NCBI GenBank assembly: GCA_038229875.1
Contig: JBBROA010000119.1
Span: 1 to 12,312 of the forward strand
Length of the DNA stretch: 12,312 nucleotides
DNA from: JALYUA01 sp038229875
GTDB lineage: Bacteria; Acidobacteriota; Thermoanaerobaculia; UBA5066; Gp7-AA6
Reading direction: 5' to 3'
In this document: positions 6,241 to 12,312 of the stretch, in pieces
How the letters are laid out: every line of letters begins with the position of its first letter
Position numbering within the stretch: the first letter of the stretch is position 1
Notes under the pieces: generated by a model
What the model was told of the DNA's origin: nothing
Databases searched by the model: none
Seen by the model: only the letters and a program-made list of their open reading frames with translations
Program-made: the position numbers and the translations under genes

Positions 6241-8045
6241 TCCAGTTTCTCCAGTTTCTCCACCGCATAGCGGTACCCGATCTCCTCCGCCCGATCGAGC
6301 GCGGAAAACTCCAGGAGGTCGACGGCGGACAGGTCCGGCTCGAGATACAAATCCGTCTTTCGCCGCATCTCCCTCTCCCCCGCTTCGCGTCCGAGCGTCC
6401 CGGTTCGGGCGAGGATCGAGAGGATCGTGGGGACCTGGAGCTTTCGCCGCCCGCGCCCGAAGCGGCTCCGCAGGATGTCGAGAGCGGAGGGATAGAGCTC
6501 GTACGCGGGATCGATGGCGAGATCGATCTCGGGGCTGACGCTCACCGCGATCAGGCGGCCCTCGCAAAACGTCTTCATCGGAGCCACGGGAAGATTCATC
6601 AGCACGCCTCCGTCGATGAGCAGCTCGCCGCGCTCGCACACCGGGGGGCCGATGCCGGGAAGCGCCATGCTCGCGCCCACGCGCCGCCAGAGAGGCCCGC
6701 TCCGCAGCACGCGTGGTTCTCCGTGCGTCAGGCTGCAGGCAACCGAGAAGAAGCGCGTCCAGAGGTCCTCGATCCGCCGGTCGCCGTACATGTCCCGAAC
6801 GAGCTTCAGGAAGCGGTTCGCGGCAATGAACGAGACGATCGGGAGGGTGAAATCGAGGAGCGACCCGCCGGCAAGAAAGCCTCGCCGCGTCGCTTCCAGC
6901 ATCGCCTTGCGGTCCCATCCGCAGGCGAACTGCGCCCCGATGATCGCGCCCGCCGAAGTTCCGCCGATCGAGTCGATGGGGATACGCGCCTCCTGAAGCG
7001 CGCGAATCACGCCGATGTGCGCGAAGCCGCGCGCGCCCCCGCCGCCGAGCACGAGCCCGGTCGCGTTTCCGGTCAGGAGCCGCGCCAGGCGGGCGAAGTC
7101 CTCCGGCGACGAGAGGGCGACGTGATGGGTCGATCCTTCCAGCTCCGGTGCGGCGTCCAGCCATTTCGATGTGCCGGAAGGAGTCTCGGTCCGGTCCGGA
7201 TGGACGAAGACGAGATCCTTCCTCACCCCGAGGGCGGTCGAAAAATGATCGGGCATCGAAAGCCGGGGAGCGCGGGCGGGATCGGCAGGGCTCGCGATCC
7301 ACACGATGCGGTCGGCCTGCCGGAGACACCGCCGCGTCCATCCCGGGTGAGCGGGGTCGGCTTCGTAAAGGACGTAGCGGTATTTTTTTTCTTCGTCGCT
7401 CAGCCACCTGCCGAGCAGGGACTCGTGCGAACCGTCGTCGTCCTCGAGCGTGCGGTGGCTCGTCACGGTCACGGCGAAGCCGCGGTCCACGTGGCGCGTC
7501 GGTCCGATCGCCGAGAGCGCCGACGCGAGCGCCCGGGCGAACTCGGTTGCCCGCGCCCCGGGAGTCACCGCCAGGACGGCCAGCGTCATCGGCCGGCGAC
7601 CCGTCTCCGGCGCGCCGAGTCCTCTCGCGACCCGTGTGACGAGCTCGTTCGCCACAGCGCGCAGAACCTGCGGCCGCTTCTCCGTCAATTTGTCGAACTC
7701 CGCGCGGGTGACGCGAAGCACCAGGCTGTCTCGAATCGCCCGGACGGTGGCCGATCGCGGATCGCCGCTCAAAAGCGCCATTTCCCCGACCGATTCGCCG
7801 CGGGCGATTTCCGCGACGATCCGTTCCGAGCCGTCCGGCTGAGTGACGGTGATCTGAAGCCGGCCGTGCGCGACGATGTAGAGAGATCCTCCGCGCTGCC
7901 CCTGGCGGAAGAGCACGGAGCCGCCGGTCAGCACCCGGCGCTCGATCGTCATCGACAGCGAGGCGAGGTCGTCGTGGTCGAGTCCCTCGAACAGCGGGCA
8001 CGCCGCGAGCAGCGGATCGACGCCCGGGGTGAAGGAGCGGGTCAT
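6222..8045 (-). CDS. cNMP-binding patatin-like phospholipase (neuropathy-target-esterase type)
   Basis: A predicted lysophospholipase/esterase under cyclic-nucleotide or ligand control. It has 607 residues from the ATG at 8045. Residues 16-125 form a cNMP-binding domain with a complete phosphate-binding cassette: GEMALL (87-92, Glu88 for the ribose) and PRSATVRA (96-103, Arg97 for the phosphate). Residues about 153-320 resemble the Rossmann-like middle part of bacterial NTE homologues, but no P-loop is visible. The patatin domain (about 328-530) has the oxyanion loop GGGGARGFAHIG (334-345), the nucleophile elbow GGTSAGAI (361-368, Ser364) and DGG (478-480, Asp478), so the Ser-Asp dyad is intact. 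No transmembrane segment is obvious. The start is uncertain because there is no clear Shine-Dalgarno; an ATG at 8129 is in frame. It follows the oxidoreductase gene by 160 bases and is probably a separate unit. Confidence 0.9.
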   Translation of the reverse strand: MTRSFTPGVDPLLAACPLFEGLDHDDLASLSMTIERRVLTGGSVLFRQGQRGGSLYIVAHGRLQITVTQPDGSERIVAEIARGESVGEMALLSGDPRSATVRAIRDSLVLRVTRAEFDKLTEKRPQVLRAVANELVTRVARGLGAPETGRRPMTLAVLAVTPGARATEFARALASALSAIGPTRHVDRGFAVTVTSHRTLEDDDGSHESLLGRWLSDEEKKYRYVLYEADPAHPGWTRRCLRQADRIVWIASPADPARAPRLSMPDHFSTALGVRKDLVFVHPDRTETPSGTSKWLDAAPELEGSTHHVALSSPEDFARLARLLTGNATGLVLGGGGARGFAHIGVIRALQEARIPIDSIGGTSAGAIIGAQFACGWDRKAMLEATRRGFLAGGSLLDFTLPIVSFIAANRFLKLVRDMYGDRRIEDLWTRFFSVACSLTHGEPRVLRSGPLWRRVGASMALPGIGPPVCERGELLIDGGVLMNLPVAPMKTFCEGRLIAVSVSPEIDLAIDPAYELYPSALDILRSRFGRGRRKLQVPTILSILARTGTLGREAGEREMRRKTDLYLEPDLSAVDLLEFSALDRAEEIGYRYAVEKLEKLDGWRTP

Positions 8046-8150
8046 CGGGCGCTCGGCCGCCACGGCATGGGAGCCGAGAGCGAGCGCGAATCGAGCGCGG
8101 ACATGGCCGCGGGAGTATCGGCCAGGCATTCCCCGCCGGCAAGCGGCTGC

Positions 8151-8206
8151 GTTCGAGTCGGGGAACTGCCCCGCGACTCGCGAACAGCCCCGACACGCCG
8201 CGGCGT
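8151..8206. terminator. Bulged hairpin and palindrome after the FAD oxidoreductase gene
   Basis: GTTCGAGTCGGGG (8151-8163) pairs with 8169-8185 (CCCCGCGACTCGCGAAC) around a 5-base loop, giving 13 base pairs with two 2-base bulges. Separately, ACGCCGCGGCGT (8195-8206) is a perfect 12-base palindrome touching the oxidoreductase stop codon (8206-8208). On the minus strand they lie just downstream of that gene and about 105 bases before the patatin ATG. No T-run follows, so a factor-independent terminator is not proven. It could instead belong to the patatin leader. Confidence 0.4.
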
Positions 8207-9807
8207 CACGACGCCGCCTCCGCCTTCGTCGGCTTTCGGGAGGAGTAAAACCCGGTCCGGTCCAGCATCTCGCCGATCCGCGCCGCGTCCGCGCCCACCT
8301 TGTGCGCCGCCGCGAGCAGGGGTTCCGCCGTGACCGGGTGCCAGTGGCGCCGCCCACGATCCGAGAGCCCGGCGATGTCGAGCGGCTCGATGGCCTGGAA
8401 GACGCGGGAGAGGAGCCGGCCGCGCACTACGGCCAGGCCGCCCCGTCGCGACGCCTCCATCACCGAGCGGCAGATCGATTCGAGGTCCGGGCCGAACTGC
8501 GGATGATCGCCCATTAAAAAAGACACGGGCGCGGCGGGATCGAGGCGCCTGCGAATTTCGGCGTGGCTCGCCGCCGCGAAGTAGAGCAGCGTCATGGCGG
8601 AGAAGAGCTCAAAGTCGCCGTACGTGACGGAGAGCGCGGAAACGAGGAGGGCCGCCCGGTCCGCCTCCGCCAGGGACTGCTTCCCGATCTCTCCGAGGCG
8701 CGAAGGGAGGTCGTCGCTTCCCCACGACGTCTCCAGCGCGGCGGCGATCCTTTCGACACCAAGAAGGGTGAGCGGGATTCCGGTCGAGAGCATGGGATCG
8801 ACGGACGCGACGGCGGAGGGCAGCATCACCCAGCCCGCCCCCGCGGCCAAGTCCGCGCGGAACGGGATCACGCCCGCATGCGCGAACGGGCGGATGGCGG
8901 AAGAGCCGGCGAACTGCTCGGCCACCGCGGGAAGCTCTTCGAGCAGACGCCGCCAGGCGGGCTCCCCCTCTTCGAGCCGCAGCCTCGCGGCAAGAGCCGG
9001 GGCCGCGGAGACGCCGGCGCTCGTTATTCCGCTCTGGAACCGGAGCACCCAGATCCAGCCTCCCTCGAAGACGTGGTGCACGGCCGCGTCGTCAATCGGG
9101 TAGGGCGGAGTGCCGGACGATGCGAACGGCGTCAGGGTTTCGAGGCGCCGGACTCCCGAAAAATGCGTATACAGGGAAGTCGAAGCCGGAAGGAATTCGA
9201 AACCCTCGTCCCGCAGCGGCAGTGTCCGGAAGAGAAATCCGCGCGGGCCCGAAGCGTCGATGAGGAGGCGCGCCCGGAGGCGGATCCTCCGAGCCTCGCG
9301 GCGTCCCTCGACGAGAACGCCGGCACCGTCCCGGCGGAAGATATCGAGCGTCGTGCGTTCGAGGAGCCGAGCGCCCGAGCGCTGGGCCTCCCGGACGACG
9401 AACAGGTCGAAGTCCGCGCGATTCCAGTGCGTGTCGCCGATCTCATCGCGAGGGCTCGCCGCCACGACGAGCTCGTTTGCGCGATCCCCTCTCCGCCGGA
9501 AGGGCTCGCCCGGGCGGTGGCCGAAGAACGTGAACCCGCGCTTCAAGCCGCAGTCGACCTCCGGATGCGCGGCGCGCCAGCTCCCCCAGGCCGAAAACGG
9601 CCGCAGCGCTTCCAGGCCGTAGCGTTCCACGAGCTGTTCGAGCAGAACGTTCGCGAGGGGCGAGGACGATTCGCCGATCGCGAACCGGGGGTGCGCTGCC
9701 TTTTCGACCAGGACGACGCTCAACCCGAGCCGCGTGGCGATCCAGGCGAGGAGCGAGCCAGCGAATCCGGAACCGACGACGATGAGGTCGAAGTCGGAGG
9801 CGCTCAC
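8206..9807 (-). CDS. FAD-dependent oxidoreductase, flavin-halogenase-like
   Basis: A 533-residue flavoprotein of the p-hydroxybenzoate-hydroxylase/tryptophan-halogenase superfamily. The N-terminal dinucleotide fold has VVGSGFAGSLLAW (10-22). HPRFAIGESSSP (39-50) is the counterpart of the halogenase GEATIP segment. Lys89 in GLKRGFTFF sits near where halogenases keep their catalytic lysine. DASGPRG (184-190) is the second FAD motif, GGWIWVLRFQSG (249-260) resembles the WxWxIP motif but lacks its IP, and SVDPMLSTGIPLTL (335-348) contacts the flavin. The last 170 residues are helical with no known signature. I chose the GTG at 9807 because it makes a 4-nt GTGA overlap with the radical SAM stop and starts right at the FAD fold; the longer open frame lies inside that gene. 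Halogenation, oxidation or double-bond reduction are all possible. Confidence 0.88.
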   Translation of the reverse strand: MSASDFDLIVVGSGFAGSLLAWIATRLGLSVVLVEKAAHPRFAIGESSSPLANVLLEQLVERYGLEALRPFSAWGSWRAAHPEVDCGLKRGFTFFGHRPGEPFRRRGDRANELVVAASPRDEIGDTHWNRADFDLFVVREAQRSGARLLERTTLDIFRRDGAGVLVEGRREARRIRLRARLLIDASGPRGFLFRTLPLRDEGFEFLPASTSLYTHFSGVRRLETLTPFASSGTPPYPIDDAAVHHVFEGGWIWVLRFQSGITSAGVSAAPALAARLRLEEGEPAWRRLLEELPAVAEQFAGSSAIRPFAHAGVIPFRADLAAGAGWVMLPSAVASVDPMLSTGIPLTLLGVERIAAALETSWGSDDLPSRLGEIGKQSLAEADRAALLVSALSVTYGDFELFSAMTLLYFAAASHAEIRRRLDPAAPVSFLMGDHPQFGPDLESICRSVMEASRRGGLAVVRGRLLSRVFQAIEPLDIAGLSDRGRRHWHPVTAEPLLAAAHKVGADAARIGEMLDRTGFYSSRKPTKAEAAS

Positions 9808-10826
9808 GAGCCCGCTTCGCAGTCTTCGCACTCGACCGCCGGCGTCACGCACTGCTCCAGGTTCATCACCGCGAGCCGGCCGCGGCGCTCCCGGAAGCAG
9901 GCGGGGCAAGCGGCGAGCGATTCGAGGTCCCACAGGTCGGCAAAAACCCGGCCGCGCCCGAGAGACACGCCGATCGCCGCCGCTTCTTCGAGCAGGGCGA
10001 GCGTCGGGCGCTCGAACACGCCGGATCTCTCGAGCTCCTCCATCGCCCCGTTGCCCGTCCGCGTCGGGATGATCGTGACCGCGGTGGCGCCCGCGTCGAA
10101 CGCGAACGCGACCGATCGCACGGCCCACTCCGTGGCCTCCGACGGAGGAACGAACGGCAGCCCGAGCAGGACGAACGCGCGGAGGGCGACGCCGGAAGAC
10201 GCGAGACCGTCGGCCGCCGTCCGGAAGCCGTCGAGCGTCATTCCTTTGTTCAGAAGCGGCAGCGCGACCGGATGGACCGTCTCGAGACCCATCGCGACCT
10301 CGAGCCGTCCCGGGAGCCGGTCGCGGAACCGCTTCACCTCCGATCGGGTGACCAGGGAGGGATGCGATTCGACGATCACCCGCTCGCAGTGAGAGACGAG
10401 TCCCGCAATCGCCGGGAGGTCGGCCGGCGGAATGGCGCGCCCGTCGAAGAAGCTTCCGGCGTTGTAGAGCTTCACCCGGGAAACCGAGGGGAGAGAGGCG
10501 AGAGCGCCGCGGATCTGCGCCGGGATCACGCCAGCGGCGACGGAGTCCGGCGTCGTGTGCTTCCAGAGGTCGCACATGAGACAGCGCCACGGGCATTCGC
10601 GATTGGCGAGGAAAAGCGTCGCGACGGGAGCGACCGACCCGGATTCCGTGCGCTCGTCTTCGACGAAGGCGGGGATGGGAGCGGCGGGATCGACTGTCTT
10701 CCGCTCGCCGCGTCGCGTCAGAATCCAGCGGCTTCGGGCCGGCGCCTCCGCGGGATAGAGCGTCTCCGGACTCTCAGCTGTAGAGGGAGGCAAGATGCGC
10801 CCGATAGTCGGATTCCGAGAACGCAA
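9804..10826 (-). CDS. Radical SAM enzyme with cysteine-rich C-terminus
   Basis: A 340-residue radical S-adenosylmethionine protein of unknown substrate. CPWRCLMC (Cys78, Cys82, Cys85) in RECPWRCLMCDLWKH is the CxxxCxxC motif holding the 4Fe-4S cluster. VKLYNAGSFFDG (118-129) and VESHPS (152-157) resemble the Elp3-like barrel, notably the archaeosine-synthase-related (TIGR01210-type) proteins. GLETVHP (180-186) and TIIPTRTGNGAMEEL (251-265) are further conserved-looking blocks. The tail has CPAC (307-310), Cys326 and CEDC (333-336), enough for a second Fe-S cluster or a zinc site. The start is uncertain: the TTG at 10826 overlaps the upstream ligase gene by 53 nt, and a TTG at 10793 would overlap it by 20 nt. 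The stop overlaps the oxidoreductase GTG, so coupling is tight. Confidence 0.9.
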   Translation of the reverse strand: MRSRNPTIGRILPPSTAESPETLYPAEAPARSRWILTRRGERKTVDPAAPIPAFVEDERTESGSVAPVATLFLANRECPWRCLMCDLWKHTTPDSVAAGVIPAQIRGALASLPSVSRVKLYNAGSFFDGRAIPPADLPAIAGLVSHCERVIVESHPSLVTRSEVKRFRDRLPGRLEVAMGLETVHPVALPLLNKGMTLDGFRTAADGLASSGVALRAFVLLGLPFVPPSEATEWAVRSVAFAFDAGATAVTIIPTRTGNGAMEELERSGVFERPTLALLEEAAAIGVSLGRGRVFADLWDLESLAACPACFRERRGRLAVMNLEQCVTPAVECEDCEAGS

Positions 10827-12093
10827 GCCGCCGCCGCTCGCCCGGAGAAACCGCGCCGTGCTGAAACCGGCGCTTCGGGAAGACCGGCATCGACATCCCC
10901 GTCACCTGCCGCACGCCGTCCGAGACGACTTTCCCCTTCAGGTCATAGAGCCGGGACACGTCGTAGTCTGTCAACTCGATGAACGGAATCCCCTCCGCCG
11001 CTTCGATGACAGCCGGACGGGTGAAGGGACTGAACCCCTCGAAGCCGTATCGCCGGAGCGGCGCCCACGTGCGCGCGTACGAACGGCTCTGGCCTCCGGA
11101 ATACGTGCGGGAATGCTTCAGGGTCCCGACCCCCCATCCCTCCTGGTAGAGAAGAGGGTTGTTCAGCACGCTGCGGATCGTCAGCTCCGGGTTCTCCTCG
11201 ATCGGGTAGTCCTTGAGGTTCTCGTCTCCGCCGTCCCCATCGATTAAAAACCGCCATTCCGGATAGCGCTCCCGGATCCCTCGGCAGAGCGCGAGGGAAA
11301 CCGCCGCGCATTCGACGTCGAGAGGCTTGTAATCCTCGAGGACCTCGACGGCGGCCATGGGATCGACCGCGTCGGCAGGCATGTCGACGGGCTCGAGAAA
11401 AAGCTCGAGGTCCAGCCGCCGCAGGAACTCGCGGGCCTGCTCGAGGTCCTCACCTCCGCCGACCGAGAGGGTGAACGCCTTCAGCCGCGCCGGCGCGAGG
11501 CCGAGCTCTCCGAAGAGGCGCCACGTCGCGAGAAACACGGCTCCGCTGTCGACGCCGCCCGAAAAGAGAACGCCAACCGGAGCATCCGAAGGAAGGGCGC
11601 GGAGCCAGCGCTCGATTTCGGCCGAAAGCGCGCAGACGTAGCGCCCTCCGATCTGCTCGATCGCCGACGGAAACGCGTTGCGCCGCGGCGTGAAGAAACG
11701 CGTATGCAGCGCGTCGGGATCGGGACACCCGATCAGCCGGAGCTCGACGACATGATGGGCCGGGACCATGCGCGTGTAGCTCGGATGAAACTGGCCCGGG
11801 AGCCCGGCGGCGTCGAGGGCATCGCAAATCGCGTCCATGCGGTCCGACACGAAGAGCGCGGGACCGCTCGCCTGCTTCGCCAGGAAATAGCGCATCGGGC
11901 GGTCGAGTGAGCGCGCCATCCGGACCACGTCGCCGTCTCGCGCCACGAGAGCGAACGAACCCTCGATCTCGCGCACCGCGTCCGGCGAGCCGGTGGCGAC
12001 GCGGCGGCGGGCTTCTTCCAGAGTGAAACCGAACACCCGGTTCGCGGCGGGGTCCGTCAGGTCAACGACGCGATCGATCGGCCGGTGGATCAT
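10774..12093 (-). CDS. Asparagine-synthetase-like amide ligase lacking the glutaminase cysteine
   Basis: A 439-residue member of the ATP-dependent asparagine synthetase family, first gene of its operon. The PP-loop LFSGGVDSGAV (176-186) binds ATP pyrophosphate. IDGDGGDENLKDYP (284-297) is the second conserved acidic segment. KGKVV (386-390) and PKRRFQHGAV (406-415) match the C-terminal lysine-containing region that supports amide formation. The N-terminal 150 residues contain only the later part of a class II glutamine amidotransferase fold (EGSFALVARDG to FVSDRMDA, 44-87). The protein begins MIHRPID, so the invariant Cys2 nucleophile is missing. It should therefore use free ammonia or an amine on a substrate, as in beta-lactam synthetase and lasso-peptide cyclases. 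GGAGG (12099-12103) precedes the ATG by five bases. Asparagine synthesis itself is less likely. Confidence 0.88.
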   Translation of the reverse strand: MIHRPIDRVVDLTDPAANRVFGFTLEEARRRVATGSPDAVREIEGSFALVARDGDVVRMARSLDRPMRYFLAKQASGPALFVSDRMDAICDALDAAGLPGQFHPSYTRMVPAHHVVELRLIGCPDPDALHTRFFTPRRNAFPSAIEQIGGRYVCALSAEIERWLRALPSDAPVGVLFSGGVDSGAVFLATWRLFGELGLAPARLKAFTLSVGGGEDLEQAREFLRRLDLELFLEPVDMPADAVDPMAAVEVLEDYKPLDVECAAVSLALCRGIRERYPEWRFLIDGDGGDENLKDYPIEENPELTIRSVLNNPLLYQEGWGVGTLKHSRTYSGGQSRSYARTWAPLRRYGFEGFSPFTRPAVIEAAEGIPFIELTDYDVSRLYDLKGKVVSDGVRQVTGMSMPVFPKRRFQHGAVSPGERRRLAFSESDYRAHLASLYS

Positions 12094-12271
12094 CGAGCCC
12101 TCCGTGAGCCCGGGATCTTAGCGCCCGCGGGAGAAAGACGTTCGGAAAGGCGATAAGCTCCGCGCAACACCCCCACCACGGACGGAACGGAACTCACGCC
12201 CGGTTTCGAAGCGAGTCTCCCGTCTCGAGCCGCCGGCCGAGTTGGCCGGGCGCGCAATCAAAGGAGCGGCC
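12094..12271. promoter_or_regulatory. Divergent intergenic region between the ligase operon and a small membrane protein
   Basis: 178 bases must hold the promoters of both flanking genes. On the minus strand TAAGAT (about 12115-12120) could be a -10 box, without a good -35. On the plus strand CCGGCC (12233-12238) and GGCCGG (12244-12249) form a 6-bp hairpin ahead of the AAGGAG ribosome site (12261-12266). No small precursor-peptide gene is visible in any frame. Confidence 0.35.
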
Positions 12272-12312
12272 ATGGACAACACCACCCTCATCATCGTCAT
12301 CATCGTCCTCGT
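12272..12312 (+). CDS. Small hydrophobic membrane protein, 5' end only
   Basis: The gene runs off the right edge after 13 complete codons. The visible peptide starts MDNTT and continues as an unbroken run of Leu, Ile and Val, the beginning of a transmembrane helix. AAGGAG at 12261-12266 lies five bases before the ATG. The start resembles the very short single-helix proteins (DUF3309-like and similar) common in Proteobacteria and Acidobacteriota, but too little is visible to assign a family. It is divergent from the ligase operon. Confidence 0.6.
   Translation, partial: MDNTTLIIVIIVL

Noticed and set aside
6723..8333. A 536-codon plus-strand frame opposite the patatin gene
   Set aside because: Low-complexity basic composition without motifs; the minus strand carries a complete, motif-bearing protein.
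8563..10392. A 609-codon plus-strand frame opposite the FAD and radical SAM genes
   Set aside because: Same antisense artefact; it crosses the junction of two well-supported minus-strand genes.
8208..10596. The FAD oxidoreductase as a longer fusion protein of about 796 residues
   Set aside because: The extra N-terminal 260 residues are an arginine-rich out-of-frame reading of the radical SAM gene; the FAD fold begins at the GTG at 9807.
12184..12218. ECF-type promoter (two GGAAC boxes) ahead of the right-edge gene
   Set aside because: The nearest GTCT-like -10 element is about 20 bases away, longer than the usual spacer of about 16.
10774..12312. Lasso-peptide gene cluster (cyclase homologue lacking the glutaminase cysteine)
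   Set aside because: No leader peptidase, recognition element, precursor peptide or ABC transporter is visible; the ligase resemblance alone does not support it.

Overview
This is a high-GC chromosomal window with tightly packed genes, strong G/C bias at third codon positions and several GTG/TTG starts. No rRNA, tRNA, CRISPR array or intact mobile element is visible. The gene mix (archaeal-type glycogen debranching enzyme, Zn-free secreted MsrB, cNMP-patatin protein, radical SAM plus FAD pair) suits a free-living soil or sediment bacterium. Acidobacteriota or another deep-branching high-GC phylum is a guess; no phylogenetic marker is present.

Left block (1-1103): about 280 bases with no recognisable gene, then an ECF sigma factor on the minus strand. 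It diverges from the next gene across a short regulatory gap that contains a strong 26-bp inverted repeat.

Plus-strand block (1104-6194): a glycogen debranching enzyme (amylo-alpha-1,6-glucosidase), an NADPH-dependent FMN reductase 27 nt behind it, a 61-residue zinc-ribbon protein 1 nt behind that, and a ketopantoate-reductase-family protein (PanE/ApbA). Then comes a translationally coupled pair of exported methionine sulfoxide reductases, MsrA and MsrB. MsrA+MsrB probably repair oxidised methionine in envelope proteins. A 14-bp hairpin at 6210-6240 separates this block from the convergent minus-strand genes.

Minus-strand block (6222-12093): nearest the hairpin is a cNMP-binding/patatin phospholipase of the neuropathy-target-esterase type. 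Upstream of it is a compact three-gene operon transcribed right to left: an asparagine-synthetase-like amide ligase without a glutaminase cysteine, a radical SAM enzyme with a cysteine-rich tail, and a flavoprotein resembling FAD-dependent halogenases. The three reading frames overlap (53 or 20 nt, then 4 nt), so they probably act in one pathway. Amide bond formation, radical chemistry and flavin oxidation or halogenation together look like an uncharacterised modification or small-molecule pathway. This operon is the best candidate for new biology here; its substrate cannot be read from the sequence.

Right edge: a divergent intergenic region of 178 bases and the first 13 codons of a small hydrophobic protein on the plus strand that runs off the window.
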